A DNA stretch of 64,000 bases from Theristus sp. LFF4_11. Lineage: Eukaryota > Nematoda > Chromadorea > Monhysterida > Xyalidae. The position numbers and the translations under genes were made by a program. How positions within the stretch are numbered: the first letter of the stretch is position 1; each line of letters starts with the position of its first letter. The DNA lies in assembly GCA_030248135.1 (NCBI GenBank), contig JASANC010004358.1:1-64000 (forward strand). Reading direction: 5' to 3'. Below the pieces are notes generated by a model. That model was not told the origin of the DNA. It searched no databases and worked only from the letters and a program-made list of their open reading frames with translations. Shown piece after piece: positions 36,024 to 49,286 of this stretch.

Positions 36024-39000
36024 TCACTGCACTTTCTCGTGTTTGCTCATGTCGGTGCCATTCTGTGCATGCCGCATCTCGCGGTCACCCTGAATCAGGG
36101 CGCCATTCTTCTGGCGGTTCTTTTGCCGCGACTGCACCGGCTGTGTCGTCGTCGTTGTTGTTACACTCAAACCTGCGAATGCGATTGCCAGATCCGCTCC
36201 GAAAATGCCGAGCGCAAGCGCCGTCGCTAGATCCGTCAGCACGAACGTGCCGCGTAACAGCAAACACGCTGCTGCGGTCGTTTGGATGGCTAGTCTGAAA
36301 TTTCAGGAAAAAAACTGAGAAAGGTCGGAATGGAAACCAGTAAAAACAAACCAGAGATAAAACTGAAGACAGTGAACTACTGTTATGACACAGTGATGTT
36401 GCACACAAACAAACACACAGGCACGCATACGAGATCACAGCAGTGCCCGTCTCATCGTATGTGTGCCAGCGCGTTTGTTTGCAACCGACTCATTATTTTA
36501 CACAATACATTTGCACATTGACTTCAATACAAGCAACTATTATCTTTTCGTGCGAAGGAGGCGGAGTAATGTTGAATGATGTGTGGAAAAGCCGCACAGC
36601 TGAAAAAGTTGTTTCGCGCCCGAACGCAGTTTTGAACACGAAAATTTATTTAGTGAGAAAAGATTCTGATTAGTGTTTTCCCAATTTCTTGCACAAATCT
36701 GCTGTCAGAATACGTTGTTAATGATTGGTGATTTCAAATTACCGCGCAGCCATGAAACATTTTCTCTATCTGTGCGTGCAAACGCAAACGTTAGAAACTG
36801 AAAAGCATAAAAGTGTCACGTTTAATAAGATCGAAAGATAATAAGAAAATAATACCACGCAATAAACCTCACGGTTGTTTGATGTTTCCAGCCATGCAAA
36901 ATTCAACCTTTAATATAAAGATTGATTTAGTCGATTCATACTGTAAAAATGTTTCACCTCGCCATCAAAATCAACGAAAAGCGAAAAAACTCTACTACCG
37001 TACAGTGAACAAAATGGGCAACGTTGTCAACTTGAACTAAAATAACAAAATCAACAAACAAACACACTGACCCAGTACAGCGCAGCCAAATCTGCTGATT
37101 GGTCGGCAGTTTCACAGACAACCAATCACGAGACTGCTCGAGAAACAAGCCAAGCATCAGTAAGAGGGCAGGCAGGCGACTGGTGATGTTGATGCTCGTA
37201 GGTGATGGGAAAATTGGTGAAAATCTGAAAAGTTGGCATTGTGTGCAAGCATTTTCTCTGTAAACCAGCAAAATGTATACAAGTATACATACAAGCATAT
37301 GCTGGCGTTTGAATCTGGCACGCTGATTGGCTGCAACAAGCTGGCAGGACCTTACAGTAAACCCACGCCAAAAAGAAACCAATCACTCGATTGCCCATGA
37401 TTCAGTTGTCGACAATACATAGGAACGTTATTTTTATTTATAATTTCTTTGAACTACGTTTCAGACCTGTGTTCAAATGTAAACCGGAGCGTGGATTCCG
37501 GCGCTCTTTACTAATGCGTGGCCCAAGACAAAATGAATGGCCCATCGCAAAATGAATGGCCCATCGCAAAATGAATGGCCCTACACAAAATAAGTAGCCC
37601 AACACAAAATGAATGGCCCAACGCGGCGCGTTGCGGATAAGCCCAATTTGAAATCCAATCCACACTGCTTGGTTTGGACCGCACTCAGGCTTGTTCCAAA
37701 CACTATATGAACATGCTTAAAGCAAAATTCACGGCAAAGATAAAACAAGCTTGGCCACTATATTTGGCGCTCTTGCACATCCCACCGTCCTATCTATGAC
37801 CTATTTTTTTAAACGTGTCCCACTGAAATGACGTCATGTGCCGCAAAACATGCGCTTGCCGTTCACAGCAAACCAGACTTTCCGTTTAGCCGGTTTCTTC
37901 CCGTAAACAAATGGTGAATGTCGAATCAGTCACACCAAACTGACATCTTAGTGCCTGTACTTTGACAAACGGGCGTTTTTAAAGCAAATGACGTCATTTT
38001 AGTCCGGACACGTTTGAATAAATCCACAATAGTAATCTAGTGATATTTTCTTTTCACGATCAACAAAAACTACCAGAGCTAAGTCCCAAAACAAAACAAG
38101 CGGCGCACTTCGAATGACTGTTGGTCCAAATGACAAGCGATGGTGCACAGAGAACCGTCAACAGAATGCCAGCCGCAATGCGAGGCGCAACGGGTGTCTT
38201 CAGTGGGTTTGACTCCGTCACTGTTGAATGCAGCCAGAATGTGTGGTACTGAAAGAAATGCAGTTGAAATTGAACAAAACACGAAATAAATGGAGTTGGC
38301 AGTGCGGTCGAGTACTGTAACAGTTGTTACTGGTCTTGACGCGATCTTACTAATGGTATCACACATTGCAGGGCAATTGTTTTGAAGCGTCTCAGTTGAA
38401 AACAGTTTATGGAGCCTTTGTTGCTTTTCGGTTTATCAAATTCAGTTTTAGGACACACAAAAAAGGTTGAAATTGCATCTCTCTGTTGTTTCACCCGTAA
38501 ATCAGATGCTACCAATATTCATGCATTCATGTATTCATTGATAGCGCAAACGACCACTCGCATGGACTGACCACAACGCTGTGTGCCAGACATACGGCCA
38601 CGAACGGAAACCCGCCGGCGATCAGTGAACACACGCCCGACACCGCCATTAGCGGCAGTAGCACGTGTTGTCGCAAAAGTGCCACAGCCGCCAGATCGCA
38701 CACGCAACTGCAAGCACACGATAATTCATCTCGATTCAAATGACAGATGCTCAGATTTCAGTCAATAAAAATTGTGCAACACATTGACAGGTTCGTTGGA
38801 TCCATGATTGTTTGCGAAAAGGGCAATGAAGCTACACGACTAGATTGCTTGAAGCGAAACGAAAACACTCGTTGCTTTGGTCGTTAACGTTGAATTGGGC
38901 GCCTAGGTTGACTGATAAGATAAAGCGAATCAATCAGGTAAACGTACACACACTGGATGGGGTTGCACTGGCATCAAATAAAAAAAACACCATTACGAAA

Positions 39001-42000
39001 CAACAAAACAGCCAACCGCAGATTCACGGCCGCTCGCAGCAGATGAATCAACAGAGCAGCCAGCCAACACATGACCGTGTGCAAGGCAGTCACGGTCAAC
39101 AACAGCACAAGGGCATCCGTCCAATCGAGGGCGCTAAAGCGCGTTTAAAAAAAACAACAAAAAATGGCTCATTTTATGAGTATGAAGAACATGAAAACAC
39201 ACGGTCCCTGACACAATCGAACCAAATAACAGAATACACCAAAGTTTCGACTTTGGCACAAGACACCGAGCAATGGTGGTCTCTTCAGTTGTGCCCATTG
39301 CCAAAAAAACTCAGTATATTACAAACGTAGTATGAAATTCTTGAGACTGGTAAATTACAAAACAACATTAATAAATAATACAATACAAATAAAAAATAAA
39401 TGAGTAACGCACTCAGTGTAGGCGTAGTTTACAGCGAGGTATCGCAACGTAGCCAGGGTCGCCGGGAATCCACGTCGTATCATCAAAACACCGCTTGGCG
39501 TTGTTGTGTTCGTTCCGTGCAACATGGACGCTGAAAAAACCGTTGAAAAAAATCTATTGCAACACACAGACAACGCAACAAAGAACCATCGAAGGTCCAG
39601 CTGACAATAAAAAATATTTTGACGAACAGTTTGCAAAAACGTACCAATCATGGCGACCAAAGTGTAAAGCACACATAATGGCGCTATAACGGCAACGTGG
39701 TATTGAAGCACCTACAATAAAAAAATACAACAATGACACAGGACAGACAGGGTTCATGGTTCACGAAACTACTTTAACAAAAAGCATTTTTAATAGAATA
39801 TTACTTTTTTCAGTTTGATTGAAATTCAGGTTAGTTGAGCACTGGACAATGTGAGTCAGCATTATCAGTAACAATAAACATAAAAAAACAAAAGAATTCC
39901 GACGCCCACAAACCAGTAGCACAGCTTTCAACGGTCTAGCCTGCATCGTCATATTGTAAGTGCATTCATGGTGCAGAAACAGCAGAAGTTTCGGTGAACG
40001 ATGGAAACGCTGATGAGGCAACGCGTTCATGAACAGCCAAATCGATTGGTCCTTGGTGGAGTCGTTTACGTTGTAACTAAAAAAAGTTGACAAAAACAAT
40101 TTATCAGTTTTTTAGTTATTCGGCTTGGAGTTTCGCGAATTCTTGGTTTGAAAAAATTAAAAAAACAAACTAAACTGAATCAAGTCAGACTAAAAAACAG
40201 ATGATACAATGAAAACAAGCCGGAGTTTTCAGCCATAAAAGCAATGCTATGCGGTGTCTCCACCCAACTAACCAAATCAGCGTAAATAAACCTAAAAAAC
40301 ACCCCAAACCAAACCTGTGCGCGCCCATAACGTCCAAGTATTCGTGCGACTTTGGATATTTCAACCAGACCGTCGCGTAGTCGTGCGTGCTTCGTTTCTC
40401 GTTGCATTCTGATGAGAGCTGCACGGTATACGCTTGCATGAGTCGGCTGAAACCCTGAAACCCGGAATCACTTCGGAAAAAATGATTTTTTTTATTTTTT
40501 TTTGTGAAAAAAGTTTTTCACGGTATAAAACTGTTTTTTACCAGGGCTTTTTCTCGAAAATGGTTTTCCAGCTTCACAATATTGCTCTGGATTTTGCCAA
40601 AGCAAAAATTGATCAAACAAAGCTGGATAAAACCTGTTGGATTCGACGACTGAAATTTTGTATTTGTTCCGACGACTGATAATTCAAATCTTTTATTGGT
40701 AAAAAACCGGTTTTTCATTTTTTGGCGCAAAAAGGTTAAAAAACAGGTTAGTTTTCATGAAAAAAAACGGTTTTTCTCGTGCCGCTATCCCCACAAATCA
40801 CGCACATAATTTTGCGATATATAAAGTACGCGACTCATGTTTGGTTGGATCGATCGTACAGAACTGAAATTCAACCAATCCAATACTTATATCTCTGTAT
40901 CAAAGATTAAAAACGAGCAGTCGACTTGCTAGAGGACTGATCCCGTCTTAGCTAACCTGGAGTTTGACGTGCAATATTGTTGTAGTTACGTTTGGGTTGA
41001 CGGGTAGATTTCGGATTGAGTGACGCCACAATGGATTCAGGATAGAGCCAAGTGACGCAACATCGATTGTGTAGTTTCTGAAGATCGGCAAAGCTACAGT
41101 ATGATTACCACCATCAACATCCGAATGTTTTCAGAAACGAAATTATATATTCGAACATGATGTCGCGTGAAGTGATGCCAGCGCTTCAAATCGCATGAAT
41201 GACGTATAAGGCTCTCCATTCCCCAGTAAACACCATCAATACAACCAAAATAGAACAATAGTGATGCATGAGTGTTTCGAAATTAGGTGCAGACACTCAA
41301 CGTGCAAGTTTTCTCATCAGTGCACCCCCTACACGTTCCAAACTTATTGATTTCTGTCTTTTTTGAGTTTCTTATGTCTTTAAAACACAACAAACACAAG
41401 AAAATAAGAGAATGAAAACCAAAATTTAATCACGCACAACTTATTTTGCAGAGTTTCCAGTTTCGCAAGCACGTTTACCTTTTCCGCTGACAAGTGCCAT
41501 AGAACGCCGCACCATGCTGCACGTAAATGGCCGCAAAACGCGCGTTGCCGTTCGAGCGAGCAATCTGTCGCGCACTGACGCAATAAATCGCGAGGTACTG
41601 ATTTGCGGCACCGGACAGAATCTGAAATACAGCGGCGCCACGTCACGTTGAGCGAATCGACTAAACCAAAAAAAAGAGAAACCTCCACAAGCTGCAAACT
41701 AAAGCGCACCACTTGAGAGCGCAACGGCACAACAGCGCCCCGGTTACACCGGCGATTTCGGCAAGCAAACAGAAACGATGATTCGGCCGGTTGATTCGCG
41801 ACCGCGTAAAGCGAAACGCCAATGGGGAGACGAGTTTTAGGGTGCCGAACATCAATGACGCCGAGCGTCTTGTTGGTGAGCTGAAGATAAAAATAAAATG
41901 CTGTTTTAGTGAGTGTGCGGGTTGAATGTATCCCCGAATATTGCACCAGGGTTGAAAAGAAAATTGCACTGGGCTTTGAAACTGCACTTCACGGCTAGTA

Positions 42001-45000
42001 AAGCCTTTTTAAAGCTAAAAACAGTTTAGTTTAGCCCAAGGCGCAGGTGAGAGCAGGCGAATATAAAGCAATAACAAATAAAAACAAACAAACAAACAAA
42101 CAAACAAACAAACAAACAAACAAACAAACAAACAAACAAACAAACAACAAACAAACAAACAGCAGCTGCTCGCTCACCAATTTCACAAGTCCGTTTTTGA
42201 ATGGTTCAATCTGTAGACTCCGATTGTCCGCTTTCAAATCGCTCAATTCCCCATACTGATTCACAAACAATTTCCCGCCAAAATGCACGTCCAGCACCAA
42301 ACGTTGCTCCGAAACTGGAATCAGCGTGTTGTCTTCGGTGGCCATTTGGAAGAGCGCACGGGTGACGAGTCTGATAGAAATAAAACAAAAAATGTCATGG
42401 CGTGACAAAAATTTCGGTTCGCAGCACACTGATTCACTGTAATAGTTTGCGATTTCGCCAGGTAGACGCATATACCGCGGTGCCGCCTGGCTTGTCAGTG
42501 CGACAAACACCAGGCAGAAAACTGCCGAAGGTGTTTTACCACAGACAGATCTCATAGTCTGGGTAGTTTGGGTAGATCATACAGTCTGCGTCTTCCCGTT
42601 GCCAAACCTACGTCTATAGTGAGACTGAGCCTGCAGAGAAGAAATTGGACGGTCCTCAAGATGAAGTGTCGAAAAACCATCACTACCCAAATTTTTACCC
42701 AAAATACCAAATTTCACCCAAAAACCCCAACCGGGTCAACTGATTGCACCACACAATGCACAGATGGTCAGCACCGGCCCAGACCCTGCGCAGTGACGTC
42801 GTCATGTACCAGTGTAATTTTGGACCGGTTTTATTTTCGGCTATTTTGCCCAAAATTTCGGCCGGAAACCGGGTCAAATGCGACGGGACCAACAGATCGG
42901 CGCCGCCGCCAGCGATGGAGACCACGGATAAATGAGAGAGACGATCCGAGCTGCCCAAAAGCTCCGCCCAGTGTTGGTTGACGGACTCGATGAAAGCAAC
43001 CAGCGTGTGGTCGAATGCAATTGCTGCAATGAAAACATGAAAATCACAAAACGTCATTTCTATATCATACATGAAGTGTGGTCACCAACCAATCAGCTAA
43101 TTGCATGATGCAGAAACCGACTGCAGAAGATGCGAACGAACAACAACAAACATGACATTAGCCGACGTTTCTAGCCAGGGCTAACTTAGAAAAGCGAACA
43201 GAACGTCGTCAAGTTTCTCGTCCGTTTTTCTGTCATTAACGCAACAAATGATTTGATAAATACGAATATTAAAAAAAAACTGATTCCTGCTTCGCAGTGT
43301 TTGCTTCTTTGGAAATCAACGCTTCTGACTTAAACTGTCAATGTGTCGGATTGCAAACACTGAACAACGAAGCGTTTTGCTTCACTTTACCCAATTCTCA
43401 GATTGTGTACAGTTGTTACACCAATGTAATTATAGCCAATCAAAAGCTATTTTAGATTTTTCGACACAAAATTGCGAAAAAAAACCAAAAACAAAGCTCA
43501 CGCGGCGCGACATGCGGCGTCGCCTTGGTCAATATTAGGGCCACACTTTTCGGATCGAAGTCGCCGGCCAAAAACAGCCCCCTTGCTACCAGACCACCCA
43601 TCGAATGACCCACCAATATCAACTGTACGTCTCTGTTCTGTCGTTTGTAGAGTGAAATGATGTACTGCACAACATGGCGAACGTAGTTGGTTTGACGCAC
43701 CAGTAACTGGCCATCGATTCCACTCAGTTCCTGAATTGACAAGTTTTACAAATGTTTTTTGTTGTAAAAAGTGAATATAAAAAAACCATTTTAGGATCCC
43801 ATGTCGATGAAACCCTACTCTGTTATAGTGTTGCACTGTGGCAAACAAACACACCAACAAACACCGTATACGTACAGTCTAACTCTATAACATATCCAAG
43901 AAGCTGATTGGTTGGTGTGGTCACGTGCTGCATGGATTCTATGCAAGCCAAGCTAAGCAATTCATGCACAGAATGCATGCATCAACCAATCAGATAAGTT
44001 GGACATGGTATAGAGTTGGACTGTGCGTATCGGACGTGCGTCGGTGCGTTTGTATATGTCTCCTCTGTAGCATTTCAAATTGATGTTTCATGTTTCAGTT
44101 TCACCTCATCAAAATCGACGGCGAAATAATTAAATAAAACGCGATGGTCGGCATGTCGACGCAAGTGAGTCTTCATGTAAGACACTGAGGCCAAGGAGCG
44201 AACTGCAAATGAACGGAATTTTTGCACGGCAACGAGAGATTTTTCCTGCGAATGCTGAACGATTGTTTTTTTTTTTCACTGAAGTGAGGTTGGTAATGTG
44301 ATGCTTCGAACAACACGGAAAATGGCCGTTTTTAACAGAAAACATCAATGAAAAAGTCGCAGGCTGAGTGAGGAACAGAAAGCAAGTCTCCGAAAAAGAG
44401 AGGGGCAGGGGGCTAGCTGGGAGAGGGACACAAACAACTTTTTTACAATGCAGTTTACAGTTCAGATTGGGCTGAAAAAAAACATTGCTTCTGTCCAGAT
44501 TGTCCAAACTTCGACTGAATTAAAATGGCAAAAATTCTGATTGACTGAGATGTTCAACGCAAAAAAAAACAAAACAAAACACCCACCTTGGCGATCGCTG
44601 CCGGCGTTGCCCGGTATAAAAAGCACCGGAACTCCATTGAGCGTTCGATTGGCAAATCTGCAATAAACAAAAAACCTGCAAAACTGATTCCGCTGTTTTG
44701 TTTTCTGGCGCAGCGCAAAACAAAAATAAAACCGCCTTTTTCATGGCAATACAAAAACGGTTTTTTACCATCCCTGTGTCGTGTCACAATGAGAAGTGAT
44801 CGACGCTAACAAGCACTGTTTTGAAGAAATGAGAAAGAATCGAAAACGCAACAAAAAATTGCGAATGAGCGAAACAAGTAAGAAAAAAAACGCACGAAAG
44901 ATTCTGGCCGTATTTCGCTTCGCCGTAAATGATCAATCGATAATGAGGAAACTGTGACACGACGTTGGCCGGCATTTCAAGCTCCTGTAATTCAACAACG

Positions 45001-45249
45001 TTTTATGCCATATCCAACTAGCTGAGCAAAATTTTCAAGTCTCTCCTAACTTATCTGACTGAAACTTACAATGAACTTCGGATAGTTGTACATATATGTC
45101 ATTTCACAGTGATTGCGGTTGCCGCGCGTCGTCGCGTTCCAATGCAAAAATATGAGCGAAAGCGGTAGTAAAATCAACAGCAGCAAAACTGGTGGAGCCG
45201 AACATTTTGGAGGTGCCGTGGGCGTGCTCGTTATTGTTCTGCCGACCAT
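36024..45249 (-). CDS. PGAP1: GPI inositol-deacylase
   Basis: PGAP1 is an ER membrane lipase that removes the acyl chain from the inositol of GPI-anchored proteins. About 16 exons: 45070-45249, 44896-44984, 44587-44657, 44105-44202, 43502-43730, 42732-43023, 42178-42370, 41683-41880, 41479-41621, 40315-40446, about 39920-40076, 39413-39530, 38572-38707, about 38074-38248, about 37072-37179, 36024-36294. Exon 1 has a signal-anchor helix (PPVLLLLILLPLSLIFL), then NHCEMTYMYNYPKF. The lipase core follows: VPVLFIPGNAGS, QVRS, GHSMGGLVAR with the nucleophile Ser codon at 43602-43604, and ATPHVAP. VSIAGGGADLLVPSHLT and DHLCIVWCNQL are also family blocks. The last four exons encode several membrane helices and a polar tail, as expected. 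Total near 860 residues versus 922 in human. Boundaries in exons 11, 14 and 15 are the least certain. Confidence 0.9.
37528..37623. repeat. 19-20 bp tandem repeat in PGAP1 intron
   Basis: Four to five degenerate units of GCCCATCGCAAAATGAATG, the later ones with CTACACAAAAT or CAACACAAAAT variants. Confidence 0.75.
37795..38032. mobile_element. MITE family H, copy 3 (PGAP1 intron)
   Basis: Nearly identical to 24125-24362, including TATGACCTATTTTTTT at the left and CACAATAGT at the right, with a TGACGTCA palindrome near each end. Confidence 0.8.
42081..42160. repeat. (CAAA)n microsatellite in PGAP1 intron 7
   Basis: About 19 CAAA units with one interruption. It begins about 17 bp inside the intron from the exon 7 donor (42172-42177), close enough to matter if it expands. 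Confidence 0.9.
43874..44024. mobile_element. Hairpin MITE family E, copy 2 (PGAP1 intron)
   Basis: Longest copy: ACAGTCTAACTCTATA at the left and TATAGAGTTGGACTGT at the right, then AGCTGATTGGTTG / CAACCAATCAG inside, and a core with CATGGATTCTATGC / GCACAGAATGCATG. Confidence 0.8.
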
Positions 45250-45373
45250 CCTTCTTTCTCTTTCTTGCTCTCCTCTGCCAGGATAAGCCAGGATAAGGAT
45301 CGAACCCCGCTGCGGACAACACATACAACAGAGAAACGAAAGTGACCAACAAACAACAACTAATGGTCCACTC

Positions 45374-46058
45374 TAGGGTTGTTAAACAAAAATGAAATTT
45401 TTAAAAAAAAAAAGTGATTAAAAAAAACAAAAATGTCGATTTTTTTTTTAATTCGAAAAATTTTCCTCTAATATGCTCTGAAAACCTCAATTTTGGCACA
45501 ATTTTTTGAAAGTTCAACAAAAATTTTCTTTGATTATACCTCGTAAAACCTTTAGCAGTCGATTTTGGGCCGTTTTACCGACTGATTTTAGGCTTCGACA
45601 ACATCTGCGATGAAGTTTTTGAGCGTCCCAAAGCTTAGCCTACCATTTCCGATGCAGATAAGGTGACGATTAGCCTCGCAGAGCGTCCGATTGTGCTCGC
45701 TGCACCGTTTGCAAGCGCTACGTTGTCTGGTTGCTGCTTCGTGTCGTGTCGTCGCGACACCATCAGAAGAATTGATCGAATTTCAAGGCGGTATGTTTGT
45801 CTTCACTTTAGCATTAGCTTAGCTGGGGACAATTAGTGACGTTTTGGAGGTCAAAACACAAGAAGAGGCATGGTGACGGTTTGGAAAAGGGGTAATTGAG
45901 GTCACCAAAACAAAATCTGCAAAGTTCCGCCATACGGGTGTCATTCGGGAGGCGCTTGCATATCATATGTGGTTCTTCGGACTCCCTGATTGATTTAGCA
46001 CAACTTTGATTTTTGATTTTTTTTTTTAATTAAAAAAAATTTTTTTTGACCCTTACAT
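45374..46058. mobile_element. hAT-like family A, copy e (inverted orientation)
   Basis: Starts TAGGGTTGTTAAACAAAAAT and is the reverse complement of the copy at 46599-47311 almost throughout. The far end is degenerate (GACCCTTACATCTCTAG), so no target duplication is readable. It lies about 125 bp upstream of the PGAP1 start codon. Confidence 0.7.
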
Positions 46059-46438
46059 CTCTAGGGGGGGGGGGGCCGGGAGGCATGTGACTTTGGGGGG
46101 GGGAGGCGGTCAAAATTTTGAAATTTGATAGATAGATAGCTAAAACGCTAAAAAAATCTATAAAAACAGCAAAATAATGCTAAAAATACACTAAAAATCA
46201 AGTATAAACGCGTATTTTACCTAAAATTAGCGAAATTTTCAAGAATTTCGAGCAAAAATGGTCAATTTTTGTCAAAAATTGACTCATTTTATGTCTTCGA
46301 AGACAAAAATTTTTGGATAGATTGCTGGCTGAGAAATTTTTTTCCAATAGATGAATAGCTGAGCCGAAAAAACCTGTCTGATAGAGATAGATTCGAAAAT
46401 TTTTTGCCCCCCAGGCCCCCCCCCCTAGAACAACTATG
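46059..46438. mobile_element. hAT-like family D, copy 1, left end degraded
   Basis: G-rich left part, core with GATAGATAGATAGCTAAAAC and GCGAAATTTTCAAGAATTTC, and right end CCCCCCCTAGAACAACTATG. The core repeats at 47420-47640. The sequence after it (46439-46558) is a diverged fragment of family A. Confidence 0.65.
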
Positions 46439-46598
46439 ACGCTTGCAAACGAGCAGCTCAGACGCTCAAATTTAGATTGCGAGGCGAATCGTCACCTTAT
46501 CTGCATTGGAAATGGTGGTAAGCTAACCTTTGGGACGCTCAAAAACTTCATCGCAGATCATAGTTGTTCCAGAGCCGGGGGGTTGGGGGGGCCGATAT

Positions 46599-47311
46599 TA
46601 GGGTTGTTAAAAAAAACAAAAATCGTCATTTTTGTTTTTTTTTTAATTTTAAAAAAAAAAAATTCAAAAATCAAAGTTGTGCTGAATCAATCAGGGAGTC
46701 CGAAGAACCACATATGATATGCAAGCGCCTCCCGAATGACACCCGTATGGCGGAACTTTGCAGATTTTGTTTTGGTGACCTCAATTACCCCTTTTCCAAA
46801 CCGTCACCATGCCTCTTCTTGTGTTTTGACCTCCAAAACGTCACTAATTGTCCCCAGCTAAGCTAATGCTAAAGTGAAGACAAACATACCGCCTTGAAAT
46901 TCGATCAATTCTTCTGATGGTGTCGCGACGACACGACACGAAGCAGCAACCAGACAACGTAGCGCTTGCAAACGGAGCAGCGAGCACAATCGGACGCTCT
47001 GCGAGGCTAATCGTCACCTTATCTGCATCGGAAATGGTAAGCTAAGCTTTGGGACGCTCAAAAACTTCATCGCAGATGTTGTCGAAGCCTAAAATCAGTC
47101 GGTAAAACGGCCCAAAATCGACTGCTAAAGGTTTTACGAGGTATAATCAAAGAAAATTTTTGTTGAACTTTCGAAAAATTGTGCCAAAATTGAGGTTTTC
47201 AGAGCATATTAGAGGAAAATTTTTCGATTTTTTTTTTTTTTAAATCGGCATTTTTGTTTTTTTTAATCACTTTTTAAAAAAAAAAATTTTCATTTTTGTT
47301 TAACAACCCTA
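46599..47311 (+). mobile_element. hAT-like family A, intact copy a
   Basis: 713 bp from TAGGGTTGTTAAAA to TTTAACAACCCTA with perfect 8-bp target duplication GCCGATAT (46591-46598 and 47312-47319). The TIR and 8-bp duplication are those of hAT elements. The body carries a short frame but no transposase, so the element is non-autonomous. Confidence 0.92.
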
Positions 47312-47702
47312 GCCGATATAGATAGCTGGAGCAAATTTTCCAGATGGATAGATAGCTGGAAAATTTTGGGGGGGGGCCGCGGGGGGGGCCATGTGACTTT
47401 GGGGGGGGGGGCCGGTCAAAATTTTGAAATTAGATAGATAGATAGCTAAAACGCTAAAAAGCTATAAAAACAGCTAAATAATGCTTAAAACATGCTAAAA
47501 ATCAAGTATAAACGCGTATTTTAACTAAAATTAGCGAAATTTTCAAGAATTTCGAGCAAAAATGGTCAATTTTGGTCAAAAATTGACTCATTTTATGTCT
47601 TCGAAGACAAAATTTTCCAGATAGATAGCTGACTGAGAAATTTTTTTAGATAGATAATAGCAGTACCGTGGGCCCAAAAAAATTTTCGAGGGGGGGTATG
47701 GT

Positions 47703-48736
47703 TAGGGTTAGGGGAAAAAAAAAATCCGGATTTTTTTTTAAATTAAAAAAAAATTTAAAAAAAAAATTTTTTTTTACAAGTTAGGTTTGTTCGAAGCGTC
47801 TCGTCGAGCTTAGTTCATCTAGACTATTTTCAGAACGATCCGGAAAACTATAAGAGCGAAAATCGTGTTTTATTGAAATTATGTCCATTTCATAGAGGGA
47901 AAGTTGCATTTTCAACAGTAAAACAGGACAATTTTCGACGTGTACTTGAATATTGAACCGTTCTTAGTTGTTCCTCTTTAGAAAATTACCAAAATTTGAC
48001 TGTGTTCAAAAATTCCTGTTTGCTGTAGCTAAGTCGGCAACCCCTGTCGACCCGGTCGCCCCCCCCCCAAGACACTTACTTTCAGGTTCAACCAGCTATG
48101 CTATCTGCCACATGGCGAGAGCCCACTCTTCAAATCATCGTATCGAAAACACGTACCATGATTTCGCGATCACGTTGCGGGCAACTGACAGACGCAAGTT
48201 TAACATGTTAGTTTAGCTCAGCACGCAAGTTTTAACATGTGGCCATGTTATCGGGTATCTGAAAAACGGTCGTGTGATGTGGTATTAACCAACATCTCCG
48301 CTCCAATTGTTTAACAATATATCGCACAACTCCATTGTAGACCTATAACATACGCCAATCAACAAAATATCATGTTCATCTCATGGCCTACCGACTGAAA
48401 AAACATGTTCTAAGTTGCAAGAAAACGATTTCTGAAACGATATTTCAATTCAGTTAAGTCATTTCAACGCTAAAAATTGACTCTAGAAGTCATCCAAATC
48501 GAAAAACATGGAGTACGTCGGTCAAAATGACCAAATAATGACATGTACCTAAGCACACAAAGAAGTTGGGAAGAAAATTTGGTTTGAACTTTCAAAAAAT
48601 TATGCCATAAATCGAATTTTCAGAGCAAAGTAGAAGAAAAATTTTTCATTTTTTTTTTAAATTTGAAAAAAAAAATCCAAATTAAAAAAAACAAAAAAAA
48701 ATAAAAAAAAATTTTTTTTCAAAGCCCCTAACCCTA
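47703..48736 (+). mobile_element. hAT-like family C, copy C1
   Basis: 1,034 bp from TAGGGTTAGGGG to CCCCTAACCCTA, collinear with 56507-57585. Its right flank is GGTATACC, not GGTATGGT, so the right end has different flanking DNA from the left. Confidence 0.85.
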
Positions 48737-48924
48737 GGTATACCCGTTAATGGGATTGTTTTGGGGTTATTTTGCAATCTTACAAAAGCTTGTTGCATCG
48801 TACATCTCAGTTCACTTTGTTCTTTTTTTCGAAATCAAATTAACTGAAAGTTTTTTCTCGGCAAAAACAACAGTAAAAAGATTTTTTCCCCTGAGTGTCT
48901 TAAACAAATCCACACTCTGCTCAG

Positions 48925-49100
48925 CGGCCGACTCCAGCTGCGTGACGGAGTACCGCTACCCGGACGGCTGCGACGACGCGTCCTGCCAGTACAAGGCCTC
49001 CTGGGAGTACAGTGCCGCGCGCGGCGACGTGCGCTTCGTGATCAGTGCGGTCGGCGTCGGCCGCTGGACGGGCATCGGCATGTCGTCTGACGGTGGAATG
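48925..49100 (+). pseudogene. DOMON-domain gene fragment, first exon
   Basis: Acceptor CTCTGCTCAG, then about 58 codons and a GTTGGT donor. The frame gives a Cys-rich start (SSCVTEYRYPDGCDD), then VRFVISAVGVGRWTGIGMSS and DGGM, the first half of a DOMON beta-sandwich. DOMON domains bind haem or sugar and sit in secreted or membrane redox proteins. GC-rich codon use contrasts with the surrounding elements. No signal-peptide exon or other upstream exon is visible. Confidence 0.75.
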
Positions 49101-49286
49101 GTTGGTGGTGCGGACAGTAACGGTTATTATGGCTTGATCAGGGACAAGTCAGTCAACAGATCATAGTGGCAAAAAAGTCGAGACGACAGTTGGTCTAGCT
49201 TTGACTGTTTTTCTTCTCCCCCTTCACATCTTCCACAAAGGTGCGGTCACACGAACCAAAATAGTGGTAGAGCGGTCTGTCACGAT

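Noticed and set aside
42031..42555. Minus-strand frame ending in a CLFVCLFV repeat
   Set aside because: The tail is the (CAAA)n microsatellite in an intron; only 42178-42370 is a PGAP1 exon.
47697..47714. TTAGGGTTAGGGG, a telomere-like motif, recurring at element ends
   Set aside because: It occurs only as the terminal inverted repeat of family C (TAGGGTTAGGGG) with 8-bp target duplications, and there is no tandem telomeric array.
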